Assembly (NCBI GenBank): GCA_001512485.1
Contig: LFRV01000095.1
Coordinates: forward strand, 1-64,000
Source: Clostridiales bacterium DTU069
Lineage (GTDB): Bacteria > Bacillota > Clostridia > DSM-8532
Length of the DNA stretch: 64,000 nucleotides
Reading direction: 5' to 3'
A model generated the notes under the pieces. It was not told the origin of the DNA. It was given only the letters and a program-made list of their open reading frames with translations, and did not search any database. Shown here one piece after another: positions 9,942 to 18,735 of the stretch; positions within the stretch are counted from its first letter, which is position 1; every line of letters starts with the position of its first letter. Made by a program: the position numbers and the translations under genes.

Positions 9942-12383
9942 TTATTTTCTATCCATTCCTCCCATTTTCATTTCTTCCCACTGTTCCTTGCTTATAAGAA
10001 CCCTGCGAGGCTTGCTTCCTTCAAATCCGCTTATTATCCCTCTTTCTGCCATCTGGTCGACTATTCTTCCCGCGCGCGCATATCCTACCTTAAAACGCCT
10101 TTGAATAAGAGAAACCGATGCCTGTCCGCAGTTAATAACGAGTTCAATAGCTTGCGGCAGCAGTTCGTCCGCGTCCATCGCCGCTGTGTCCGACTCATCG
10201 TCGGTCGCGGTTATTTTTTCGATAACATCCTCGTCATACTCCGCAATAACCTGGCTTTTTATATGGTTGACAACACTTTCAACCTCGCGCTCGTCAACAA
10301 ACGCGCCTTTTACACGTATTGGCTTTTGCGTGCCGACCGGATAATACAGCATATCGCCTTTGCCCAGAAGTTTTTCGGCGCCGCCCATGTCCAAAATAGT
10401 ACGCGAATCAACCTGTGACGAAACGGCGAATGCGATCCTCGACGGTATATTGGCTTTTATAACGCCGGTTATAACATTCACCGAAGGACGCTGCGTAGCG
10501 ATAACAAGATGCATTCCGGCCGCACGGGCCATTTGCGCAAGCCTGCAGATCGAATCCTCAACATCATGCGGCGCTACCATCATCAGGTCGGAAAGTTCGT
10601 CTATAATTATAACTATATGCGGAAGCCTGAAAGCTTCCGGGTCATCTTTAACTGCCCTGTTGTATCCCGCAAGATCCCTTACTCCCCTCTCGGCAAAAAG
10701 TTTGTACCTGTTTGCCATTTCCTGTACCGCCCACTGAAGCGCTCCGGCAGCTTTCGCGGGATCGGAAACCACAGGAATAAGAAGATGCGGAATCCCGTTA
10801 TACGCCCCAAGTTCTACAACTTTGGGATCTATCAGAACAAGCTTTACTTCTTCCGGAGTCGCCTTGTATAAAAGGCTTATAATGATACAGTTTATACAAA
10901 CGCTCTTTCCCGATCCCGTTGCGCCCGCAATCAACAAATGCGGCATTTTTGCAAGGTCAATAATTATATTCTCTCCGGAAATATCTTTTCCCAAACCTAC
11001 CGCGAGCCTTGATTTATATTTCACAAAATCCGGAGTTTCAAGAACTTCCCGCAGCCTTATCGGCGCTACTTCCCTGTTCGGTACTTCAATGCCGACCGCG
11101 GCCTTGCCCGGAATGGGAGCCTCAATTCTTATCCCTTGCGCCGCAAGGCTTAACGCAATATCGTCGGCAAGGTTGACAATGCGGCTGACCTTTACCCCCG
11201 GGCTTGGCTGAAGCTCAAATCTCGTAAACGCAGGGCCTACCGATACGTTAACCACCTGAACGCTGATTCCGAAATTAATCAGCGTTTCTTCAAGTTTTCT
11301 CGCATTTTCAAGCGCGTCAGCCCTTAATTTTCTCACATTTACCCCTTCGTCATCCGGAGCCTTCAGACAGGAAAAAGGAGGGAAATGATATTCTTTCCCC
11401 TGCACCGGTTTAACCCTGACTTCACTTTCCAACGATTTTTTGATCTCTTTAGCCGCTCCGGATATCTTTCTTCTCTTTACCCCGGTATCCGTTTCCAGCG
11501 CGCCGTTTGTTTTTGTCTCTTCGGTCATAAAACTTTCACGCTGTTCTTGAGCTCTCCTGTTAAGAGGAAAATCAATTATTTTACTTTTCGAAAATATTCT
11601 CTGCGGCCTGTCCTCAACAGCTGGTTCATCAAGTTCTTTAAGAAATACCGTTTCGTCGTCTTCTTCTTCATAAGCATCTTCGTATGTATCAACGACGGGT
11701 AAACTAATATTTTTTACTTTGTCGGCCGCGCTGACCAGTGTTTTCTTTATTGAAATTTCGGTAATCATCATAGCGATAATAATTCCTGATGTAGCAAGCA
11801 CAATAATGGTTCCGGTCTTTTGCAGCAGGAAAATAAGCGGTATGCTGATTACCCCGCCGACAACGCCGCCGTTAAGCGTATACGGCACTTTTGCGACACC
11901 ACGCCCTTCCTGGTAAAAAGACTTTAGATACTGAAACAGGGACATGTTTACGTAATCCGACTGGTTGAACGAACCCGCCTGGAAAATCGCTCCGACTATA
12001 ATGAGAAGCAGGAAAACAAGAAGCGCTTTATTTCTTATTCGGGGTCTCTGCGGGAAGAATATATGTAAAAGGCCGTAAATAAAAATAAGAGGAGGCATTA
12101 TAAAAGCGACAAAACCAAACATTCCCGTCAGAACATGCAAGATTATTTCACCGATGATACCGGTGGTATTACGCGTATAAATACTGAGCCCGAAAAGAAT
12201 GCTTAAGGCTATTAGCATTACGCCTGTAAATTCACGCCGCTGCCGCTTATTTTTTGCGCTTGACTTGCCGGCGGCGGCTGCTTTTTTATTTCTGCCGCTG
12301 CCCGAGGTACGGGCGGTTTTTCTTGAACCGGCTTTATTTCTATTACTATATACTTTTTTTTTCTTTTGTACCGTTTTTGACAA
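9942..12383 (-). CDS. ftsK: DNA translocase FtsK/SpoIIIE
   Basis: N-terminal TM segments, Walker A ([16 protein letters not shown]), [20 protein letters not shown] and C-terminal gamma winged helix ([23 protein letters not shown]). TTG start at 12383 preferred because GGGAGG lies upstream; the ORF extends to 12413. Confidence 0.95.
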   Translation of the reverse strand: MSKTVQKKKKVYSNRNKAGSRKTARTSGSGRNKKAAAAGKSSAKNKRQRREFTGVMLIALSILFGLSIYTRNTTGIIGEIILHVLTGMFGFVAFIMPPLIFIYGLLHIFFPQRPRIRNKALLVFLLLIIVGAIFQAGSFNQSDYVNMSLFQYLKSFYQEGRGVAKVPYTLNGGVVGGVISIPLIFLLQKTGTIIVLATSGIIIAMMITEISIKKTLVSAADKVKNISLPVVDTYEDAYEEEDDETVFLKELDEPAVEDRPQRIFSKSKIIDFPLNRRAQEQRESFMTEETKTNGALETDTGVKRRKISGAAKEIKKSLESEVRVKPVQGKEYHFPPFSCLKAPDDEGVNVRKLRADALENARKLEETLINFGISVQVVNVSVGPAFTRFELQPSPGVKVSRIVNLADDIALSLAAQGIRIEAPIPGKAAVGIEVPNREVAPIRLREVLETPDFVKYKSRLAVGLGKDISGENIIIDLAKMPHLLIAGATGSGKSVCINCIIISLLYKATPEEVKLVLIDPKVVELGAYNGIPHLLIPVVSDPAKAAGALQWAVQEMANRYKLFAERGVRDLAGYNRAVKDDPEAFRLPHIVIIIDELSDLMMVAPHDVEDSICRLAQMARAAGMHLVIATQRPSVNVITGVIKANIPSRIAFAVSSQVDSRTILDMGGAEKLLGKGDMLYYPVGTQKPIRVKGAFVDEREVESVVNHIKSQVIAEYDEDVIEKITATDDESDTAAMDADELLPQAIELVINCGQASVSLIQRRFKVGYARAGRIVDQMAERGIISGFEGSKPRRVLISKEQWEEMKMGGMDRK

Positions 12384-12509
12384 AACAATAAACCTCCCGG
12401 AATAACTTTTCAAAATCTAAAACGCGGCCTCTCAATCTATTTTTACTATACCATATCATAGCAAATTGCCGCAAGCTGTCGGTTTCATCAGTTTACGCGG
12501 AAACCCGTA

Positions 12510-12811
12510 TTAACCGATATTTGCTTTGTCGCCCCAGGAACCCGAAACACCCGAACCAGGACCCGCGGGAATTACGACGAAAACACAGCGGGTGGTTCGG
12601 GTGCTTTCGGTGACGACGGGCGACATGCTCCGAAGCCCTTCTACCTACAGGCAACTGTGGAGCGGGTTAATGAGCGAAACGGGATATGGAGACCACTTCT
12701 TAATGAAATGAACAGGATCTAAAGCGTGTTGTCGGTATGTGCTTTGTCGACACAGGAAACGAAACACCCGAACCAGGACCCGCGGGAATAATGTCTAACA
12801 TTTTACTTCCT
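12510..12811 (+). repeat. Structured intergenic repeat, 'outer' module, tandem partial copies (copy A1)
   Basis: GCTTTGTCG..AGGAA.CCGAAACACCCGAACCAGGACCCGCGGGAA occurs twice (from ~12523 and ~12741), with TTCGGGTGCTTTCGGTGACGACGGGCGACATGCTCCGAAGCCC between; similar sequence at 16.0 and 30.3 kb. Confidence 0.85.
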
Positions 12812-12910
12812 GAACTATTGTACAATAACGTCAACAAGGAGCTTCATTTGCAAGAGCTATACAGTTCAGCTCGGGAAAGTCGAAACTCGCAAAAATGCTT
12901 TAAAAAATCT
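12812..12910 (+). repeat. Left arm of the ~205-bp palindromic element (truncated copy)
   Basis: GAACTATTGTACAATAACGTCAACAAGGAGCTTCATTTGCAAGAGCTATACAGTTCAGCTCGGGAAAGTCGAAACTCGCAAAAATGCTTTAAAAAAT nearly identical to 16085ff and 37430ff; the right arm is missing. Confidence 0.9.
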
Positions 12911-13007
12911 CTGCTTCGTTTTCTGCCTTGTTTCATGCCGAAAAAGAGTATACAATAATGTAACGTGCATTCGTCCCGGATTCCGAGTATTGAAAGGAGC
13001 ATAAACA

Positions 13008-13403
13008 ATGGTTTTCAGGTACAGCATCAGAACAGGTTCGGAAGGCTTTTACAATGTAACGTCCAAAGTAAATTCGGCAGTATCGGAAAGCGGCGTTAAG
13101 GACGGAATATGCGTTGTATTCTGCCCGCATACAACGGCAGGCATAACGATTAATGAAAATGCCGACCCGGATGTGGTTAATGATATGTTATACGCATTGA
13201 GTAAAACCCTGCATGATCGCCCTGAATTCAGGCATGCCGAAGGCAATACGACAGCGCATTTAAAAGCCTCCTATACAGGAAGCAGCGCTACCGTAATTAT
13301 TGAAAACGGACGATTGGTATTGGGAACATGGCAGGGAATCTATTTTTGTGAATTTGACGGGCCAAGAAACCGTAATTTTTTCGTAAAGGTTATCTCCGGT
13401 TAA
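13008..13403 (+). CDS. YjbQ-family (UPF0047, secondary thiamine-phosphate synthase-like) protein
   Basis: CPHTTAGITINENADPDV, EGNTTAHLKASYTGSSATVIIENGRLVLGTWQGIYFCEFDGPRNR motifs. Confidence 0.92.
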   Translation: MVFRYSIRTGSEGFYNVTSKVNSAVSESGVKDGICVVFCPHTTAGITINENADPDVVNDMLYALSKTLHDRPEFRHAEGNTTAHLKASYTGSSATVIIENGRLVLGTWQGIYFCEFDGPRNRNFFVKVISG

Positions 13404-14158
13404 TTAGTATTGTGCGATGGGGGCTGTGTAACTTCTATATCTTTTACCATATTGATGTAATAGGATGAAAGTTCGGGATACTTGCTGAATACTTCCTGCC
13501 CCCTGTCGCTTAATTTATACACACCTCTTTTCACTCTTTCAAACCATCCATAAAAATTCTTTTCAAGTATTGACTGGGTCTTCTTTCCTGTCCCTAACTC
13601 TCTCAAATTACGCGGGGATAATTGACCGTACTTTTTCAAACAGCATGCGATGTGGATTGCATTCTCCCTGTAAGCAGTCATTATCTTTGTTCGCGAACTT
13701 CCGCCGACGTTATAGCTTCCATGACGTCCGTCAATTTCACTGATAATGTTTTTTCTTTTTTTCTTCGAAAGTTTCATGCTTTTTAATCTGTCGAACGGGT
13801 GCGGTTCAAAGACTACATTTACCTGTTCCACATCGTCTTTCAGCGATACGGTTATTAAACCGAACTCAAGTCTCCTTGCAATAAAGCATAAGTCTTTCCA
13901 TTTTTTCGTGTATATGCTGTATCGCGGTTTCGGTATCGCTATATACACATTCTCGGTAATACGCTGGCGTTTCGCAGCCTGGATCAGCAGATCGAGGCTC
14001 ATATTACGCTTTAGTTCGATTATTATCAGTTCATCGCCTTTTGAAGCGGTTATATCACAGTCTTTAACTTCTCCGTGCACATCATAGCCAAGATTTTTAA
14101 AATAGTCATACACCGGCCGGTATAAATCTTTCTCAAGCATCTTTTCTGTTTTTTTCAT
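13400..14158 (-). CDS. DUF2161-like protein with PD-(D/E)XK nuclease-like N-terminus
   Basis: EVKDCDITASKGDELIIIELKRNMSLDLLIQAAKRQ resembles the PD-(D/E)XK core; C-terminal winged-helix-like region. Confidence 0.7.
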   Translation of the reverse strand: MKKTEKMLEKDLYRPVYDYFKNLGYDVHGEVKDCDITASKGDELIIIELKRNMSLDLLIQAAKRQRITENVYIAIPKPRYSIYTKKWKDLCFIARRLEFGLITVSLKDDVEQVNVVFEPHPFDRLKSMKLSKKKRKNIISEIDGRHGSYNVGGSSRTKIMTAYRENAIHIACCLKKYGQLSPRNLRELGTGKKTQSILEKNFYGWFERVKRGVYKLSDRGQEVFSKYPELSSYYINMVKDIEVTQPPSHNTN

Positions 14159-14215
14159 TTCCGATACTCCAAATATCAGCAGCGGTAGTACCCGTATGTT
14201 CTTTAATCTTTGATA

Positions 14216-15376
14216 TCATCCTGTCTGGAGGCCGTTTCTGAAAAGTTTCTCCGCTTCCTCCATATTCTTAATGATTGGAACGTCGAACGGGCAGCGGTTC
14301 TCGCAGTTTCCGCAGCTAATGCAATCGCCTCCGTTATGCTCCAGGCTCAAATAGTGGGATCGGATCGATTCAGGTATATTCTCAGGATCCAATCGCGCTA
14401 TGTCCAGGTACTTGTTAACTGCCGCGATATCAATTTCCGCGGGGCAAGGCTGGCAGTGACTGCAATATACGCAGTTTCCTCTAAAATCATTCCGCATAGT
14501 TCCAATAATTCCAGTGTAATCCTTATCAGAATCACTGAGTTCAAAATACCGCACAGCGTCCGCAACCTCGTCCGCTGTCTTACAGCCGAGCAATACGCTC
14601 GCCACGGCCGGCCTGAACAGTGCATAATGAATGCATTGATGCACGCTAAGCGGCTTTTCGAACGGAGTGTGTTCCGGCGAGATTAATTTGCCCGCGCCGA
14701 GGGTCTTCATAACCGTAATTCCAACCTGTTTTTTCTGGCATAGCTTGTACAGTTCAGTTCGTTTCGGATCAATTCCCCTAAATAATTCAGGGCTAAAACC
14801 TTTATCAATATGATCCAAAGTGTATTCCTCAGGCGGAAGCATATCAAACGCAGGGTTTATGCTGAACATCATCATTTCCGGCAAACCTGTGTTTATTACC
14901 TTTATTGCTGTCGCCGGATTATGTGAACTAAAGCCGATATGCCCTATGTAGCCTTGATTTTTCATATGTTCTACATATTTAACAAAGTCTGTTTCAAAAA
15001 CATTTTTATAATCTTCATCCGAATCTATGAAAAACATCATCCCTAAATCTATGTAATCGCCGAAGATACGCAGGATATCTTCAAAATACCGCCGTACGGT
15101 AGGCAAATCCCTGCTTATATCGTACTGCTGTCTAATATCCGTAGAGCCGATATGCCCCTGTATTATTACTTCTTTGCGTCTGCTGCCCAGGGCTTTTGCA
15201 ATGTTTTCCCGAACCTCTTTTCCCGGCATAAACACATCAAGAATATTAATATTGTGTTCAAGTGCGGCATTAATTGTTTCTTCAACCTGTGAATAAGGCT
15301 TTCTGTCAAGATGTTCACACCCGAGGCCAATAGCGCTTACTTTAAGGCCTGTTTTGCCAAGCTCTCTAAATACCAT
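14216..15376 (-). CDS. Aldo/keto reductase with C-terminal 4Fe-4S ferredoxin-type domain
   Basis: N-terminal AKR sequence (MVFRELGKTGLKVSAIGLGCEH) and C-terminal CVYCSHCQPCP and CISCGNCENRCPFDVP clusters. Confidence 0.88.
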   Translation of the reverse strand: MVFRELGKTGLKVSAIGLGCEHLDRKPYSQVEETINAALEHNINILDVFMPGKEVRENIAKALGSRRKEVIIQGHIGSTDIRQQYDISRDLPTVRRYFEDILRIFGDYIDLGMMFFIDSDEDYKNVFETDFVKYVEHMKNQGYIGHIGFSSHNPATAIKVINTGLPEMMMFSINPAFDMLPPEEYTLDHIDKGFSPELFRGIDPKRTELYKLCQKKQVGITVMKTLGAGKLISPEHTPFEKPLSVHQCIHYALFRPAVASVLLGCKTADEVADAVRYFELSDSDKDYTGIIGTMRNDFRGNCVYCSHCQPCPAEIDIAAVNKYLDIARLDPENIPESIRSHYLSLEHNGGDCISCGNCENRCPFDVPIIKNMEEAEKLFRNGLQTG

Positions 15377-15440
15377 TTTCAGTGCTCCTTTTTTTACATT
15401 TTGTATATTATTTGTATATTATAATTGTATCACAACTTTT

Positions 15441-15953
15441 TTAGCGGGCGGATATAATTTTATGGATTTCATGAGGCCACTTATCGCTTACGTTTTCTTC
15501 CCCTTTGTAATAATCGACTTTATCCTTCACCTCGTATATCTCCCGGTACGGAAGGATATTTACTTTCCCCGAGTCCGGATATTCGCAGACATCTATATCG
15601 GCGGCCGTACGTATATCAAGATAAAAGCACGGATTTTCCGTATGGTTATACATCTGGTGCGCGCCTTCCGGTCCCATTTCAAAGAATACGATATCGCCTT
15701 CATCTAACTCTATAAATTCCTGGGGCGTTCTAAGAATTGCTTTCCCGGACAGGATTACGAAGAGCTCTTCCGCATTCCTGTGAAAATGGTACGGGTAAGA
15801 ATATTTTCCCGGATCAAGCGACCTTACGTCAAAATGCAAATGCTTTGATTTTACAAGTTCCGCGAGTTTTTGACTTGTATGCCAGGAAAATTCGGGTACC
15901 GGTGATTGCCGCAATTCAAACGGCAGATTTTTTGCGTTGAATATGTGAGCCAT
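15441..15953 (-). CDS. Cupin-domain protein
   Basis: YPYHFHRNAEELFVILSGKAILRTPQEFIELDEGDIVFFEMGPEGAHQMYNHT cupin motifs. Confidence 0.85.
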   Translation of the reverse strand: MAHIFNAKNLPFELRQSPVPEFSWHTSQKLAELVKSKHLHFDVRSLDPGKYSYPYHFHRNAEELFVILSGKAILRTPQEFIELDEGDIVFFEMGPEGAHQMYNHTENPCFYLDIRTAADIDVCEYPDSGKVNILPYREIYEVKDKVDYYKGEENVSDKWPHEIHKIISAR

Positions 15954-16011
15954 GCAATATTCTCCTCCTTACTTAATTATCTATGTTGACTATACTAAAC
16001 AACCAGCAGGT

Positions 16012-16084
16012 TGTGCTTTGTCGACCTAGGAAACGAAACACCCGAAACAGGACCCTTGGAAACATGTCTAACATTTTACTTCCT
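16012..16084 (+). repeat. Outer repeat module, left part (copy A2)
   Basis: GTGCTTTGTCGACCTAGGAAACGAAACACCCGAAACAGGACCC...ATGTCTAACATTTTACTTCCT, near-identical to 12737-12811. Confidence 0.88.
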
Positions 16085-16288
16085 GAACTATTGTACAATA
16101 ACGTCAACAAGGAGCTTCATTTGCAAGAGCTATACAGTTCAGCTCGGGCAAGTCGAAACTCGCAAAAATGCTTTAAAAAATTTTTGCAGGCAGCATTTTT
16201 GCTCAGACAGTCGACTTGCTTTCCCTCGCTCTGACTGTATATCTCTATGCTTCATTCCGCTATAGCTTCCGTTATTGTACAATAGTTC
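16085..16288 (+). repeat. ~204-bp near-palindromic MITE-like element, full copy
   Basis: Perfect 19-bp terminal inverted repeats GAACTATTGTACAATAACG / CGTTATTGTACAATAGTTC, with further pairing stems inward (GCAAAAATGCT/AGCATTTTTGC; CAAGTCG/CGACTTG; TATACAGT/ACTGTATA). Confidence 0.88.
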
Positions 16289-16401
16289 TTCTGAGTAGCC
16301 CGTGAGAGTTACGCCGAAAACACAGCGGGTGGTTAACGGGTCGAGGCTTTGCTGCCGCGTTCCGGTGGGTACACGGCTTTGGTTCGGGTGTTTTCGGTAA
16401 C
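16289..16401 (+). repeat. Outer repeat module, right part (copy A2)
   Basis: CGCCGAAAACACAGCGGGTGGTTAACGGGTCGAGGCTTTGCTGCCGCGTTCC...GGTACACGGCTTTGGTTCGGGTGTTTTCGGTAAC; matches the 30.3-30.5 kb copy on the opposite strand. Confidence 0.85.
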
Positions 16402-16408
16402 TTAACAG

Positions 16409-17497
16409 CTACTTAATGCCTACGGAAAAGCCCAGAGCCTTAAGAATCCAGTAACTGCTCTGCTGGCTTTCCCGGTCGTAGAAGCAAATTTCAAGCGCTC
16501 CGCCTTCCATCTCCCAACTGTTAATAATACCAATGTTTTTTATGTTTATACCGTGCCTGCCGAGTTCACCCGAAATTGATGCTATTACTCCCGGCTGATC
16601 TTCGACATCGACAACGATATCATATGTTTTAATCAGCGATCCATGCTTTCTTTCAGAGAACGAATCGCGGTATTCTTTGGCGCTGCCGAAAAAATCCATT
16701 AACGCCGGGGAATCTTTTTTTCGAAGAATTTCTCTGAAAGAACAAATACCCTCTTCGAATTTTGACAGTATTTTCAGGATATTGTCACTATTCGCCAGAC
16801 AAATGCTCTCCCATATTACCGGGGGAGATGACGCAATGCGCGTAAGGTCCTTAAATCCTCCCGCCGCAAGCGTATGCATTAATTTATCGTCACCGTCAAG
16901 CTGTTTAATCATATTTACAATCGCCGATGCCAATACATGAGGAACATGGCTTATCGCCGCGGTCACATAATCATGAACCGGGGGCTCCATAATAACGGGA
17001 AGTCCTCCAAGAGCTGAAATAAAATCCATCAGCTTATTCAAATGCGATTTTTTTGTATCGCTGAACGGAGTAAGTACATAATACGCGTTTTCAAACAAAG
17101 TATGCCTTGCCGCGTTATACCCGGCAGATTCGGAACCCGCCATCGGGTGACCGCCTATGAAGGTACAGGCAAGGGACATCTCGCGTATTGAGTTAACCAC
17201 ATTCACTTTTGTGCTTCCGACATCGGTTAGTATGCATTCGCCGTCAACAAGCCCGCTGAGCTTTTTCACGTAGAACGGCACTACATCAACCGGAACGCAA
17301 ATAAAGATAATTTCGCAGTCCCTGAAAGAATCATTTATTTCATAGGCGGCCTCCTGAATTGTACCCTCAGATAATGCCTGTTTAGTTACTTCAGGATTTC
17401 GGTTGTATGCGACAACACATTCGGACAAACCTTTTTTATTAATAGCCTTTACAATTGAACCGCCAATAATACCAAGACCGATTACACCTATTTTCAC
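16409..17497 (-). CDS. tyrA: Prephenate dehydrogenase (with C-terminal ACT-like domain)
   Basis: GVIGLGIIGGSIVKAI, DVGSTK, GGHPMAGSESAGY, TAAISHVPHVLASA motifs; C-terminal DVEDQPGVIASISGELGRHGINIKNIGI. Confidence 0.93.
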   Translation of the reverse strand: MKIGVIGLGIIGGSIVKAINKKGLSECVVAYNRNPEVTKQALSEGTIQEAAYEINDSFRDCEIIFICVPVDVVPFYVKKLSGLVDGECILTDVGSTKVNVVNSIREMSLACTFIGGHPMAGSESAGYNAARHTLFENAYYVLTPFSDTKKSHLNKLMDFISALGGLPVIMEPPVHDYVTAAISHVPHVLASAIVNMIKQLDGDDKLMHTLAAGGFKDLTRIASSPPVIWESICLANSDNILKILSKFEEGICSFREILRKKDSPALMDFFGSAKEYRDSFSERKHGSLIKTYDIVVDVEDQPGVIASISGELGRHGINIKNIGIINSWEMEGGALEICFYDRESQQSSYWILKALGFSVGIK

Positions 17498-18510
17498 TAT
17501 ATCACCCTCCCGCAGAGAGCCGCTAAAGGTTTAAGTTCTTCAAGCAATTTTGTGAATTCTTCAAAATTTAAAGACTGCGGGCCGTCCGACAATGCTTTCG
17601 CCGGGTTTGGATGAACTTCGATCATAATGCCGTCAGCACCGGCTGCAAGCGCGGCTTTGCACAGTGAAGGAATATACTCCCTTACACCGGACGCGTGACT
17701 GGGGTCGATAAGTATCGGCAGATGGGACTTGCTCTTAATCGCCGGTATCGCACTGATGTCAAGCGTATTTCGCGTGGCTGTTTCAAAAGTCCTTATTCCT
17801 CTTTCACACAATACTACATTGCTGTTTCCTTCTCGCATTATATATTCGGCAGCATTCAGCCATTCATCTATTGTAGCCGAAAGACCTCTTTTCAGGACAA
17901 CGGGCTTATAGGTTCTGCCTACCTCCTTCAACAGTTCAAAATTATGCATATTTCTCGCGCCTATCTGAAGGATATCAGCGTAATCTGCCGCAATCTCCAG
18001 AGTTCTTAAACTGGTCACTTCGGTTACAATGATCATATCTGTTTCTTCAGCCGCTTCGCGTAAATACTCCAGGCCTTCACGGCCAAGACCCTGAAAAGAA
18101 TACGGTGATGTTCTCGGCTTAAAAGCGCCTCCCCTTAAAAAGCGGATTCCCAGCCCGGATAAAAACCTGGCTTCTGTGATAATCTGTTCCCTTCCTTCAA
18201 CCGAGCAGGGACCGGCTATAATGCAAAACGATTCGGCACCGATTGTCCGATTTTTTACACGTATTACGCTCGGTTCCGGATTAAACTTTTTATTGCTTAA
18301 CTTATAGCTCTCAGTGATAGGAACAAGTTTGTCGACTCCGTCAAGAATCTCAAGATTCTTTCCGGATATAACCGATTTGTCACCGACGACTCCGATAATT
18401 GTTACCTGTTTTCCAATTGAAAGATGTGCCTGGAGCCCGTGTTCTTCAAGAACTCCAATGACCTTTTCGATATTTTCCCGGTTCGCGCCGGGTTTCATTA
18501 CAATAATCAT
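17497..18510 (-). CDS. aroF: 3-deoxy-7-phosphoheptulonate synthase (DAHP synthase)
   Basis: IAGPCSVEGREQI, LRGGAFKPRTSPYSFQGLG, PILIDPSHASG; N-terminal ferredoxin-like regulatory domain. Confidence 0.95.
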   Translation of the reverse strand: MIIVMKPGANRENIEKVIGVLEEHGLQAHLSIGKQVTIIGVVGDKSVISGKNLEILDGVDKLVPITESYKLSNKKFNPEPSVIRVKNRTIGAESFCIIAGPCSVEGREQIITEARFLSGLGIRFLRGGAFKPRTSPYSFQGLGREGLEYLREAAEETDMIIVTEVTSLRTLEIAADYADILQIGARNMHNFELLKEVGRTYKPVVLKRGLSATIDEWLNAAEYIMREGNSNVVLCERGIRTFETATRNTLDISAIPAIKSKSHLPILIDPSHASGVREYIPSLCKAALAAGADGIMIEVHPNPAKALSDGPQSLNFEEFTKLLEELKPLAALCGRVI

Positions 18511-18649
18511 ATTTTTTCCCTCCTGCTACCATACTTCCATACTACAAAACGATAAAACGGGAACAGAACTAAACCTTCCGTAACGGTCTATATAATAAAC
18601 GCCGTTATGGTTTAGTATATTCTAAACGATGTCATGTTTTCAGTCAAGA

Positions 18650-18672
18650 AAAAAAAGCCCACAGCGGGGCAT
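18650..18672 (-). terminator. Putative Rho-independent terminator downstream of xerD
   Basis: Minus strand GCCCCGCTGTGGGC followed by a T8 run. Confidence 0.55.
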
Positions 18673-18735
18673 TAGAGCATGTCATCCTTCGTCACCGAAA
18701 GCACCCGAACGAGGGCAGCGTGCTACGAGCTTTCA
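18666..18735 (-). repeat. Outer repeat fragment (copy A4) overlapping the xerD 3' end
   Basis: Minus strand CTCGTAGCACGCTGCCCTCGTTCGGGTGCTTTCGGTGACGAAGGATGACATGCTC; core identical to TTCGGGTGCTTTCGGTGACGA at ~12598. Confidence 0.7.

Noticed and set aside
12737-12958. ORFs with the shared peptide [30 protein letters not shown] at 12737-12958, 15983-16234 and 37409-37594 as a conserved small-protein family
   Set aside because: The similarity follows the DNA-level repeat in every position, the ORFs begin and end in different frames or contexts, and the sequence is the left arm of a palindrome. A structural DNA/RNA explanation is simpler.
13400-14158. DUF2161/PD-(D/E)XK-like protein as part of a restriction or defence system
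   Set aside because: No methyltransferase, ATPase or other defence partner next to it; neighbours are metabolic genes.
12812-16288. Integron-like cassette array with attC sites
   Set aside because: No integron integrase is visible, the repeats lack a clear attC core (RYYYAAC/GTTRRRY) arrangement, and there are several genes between only two direct copies.
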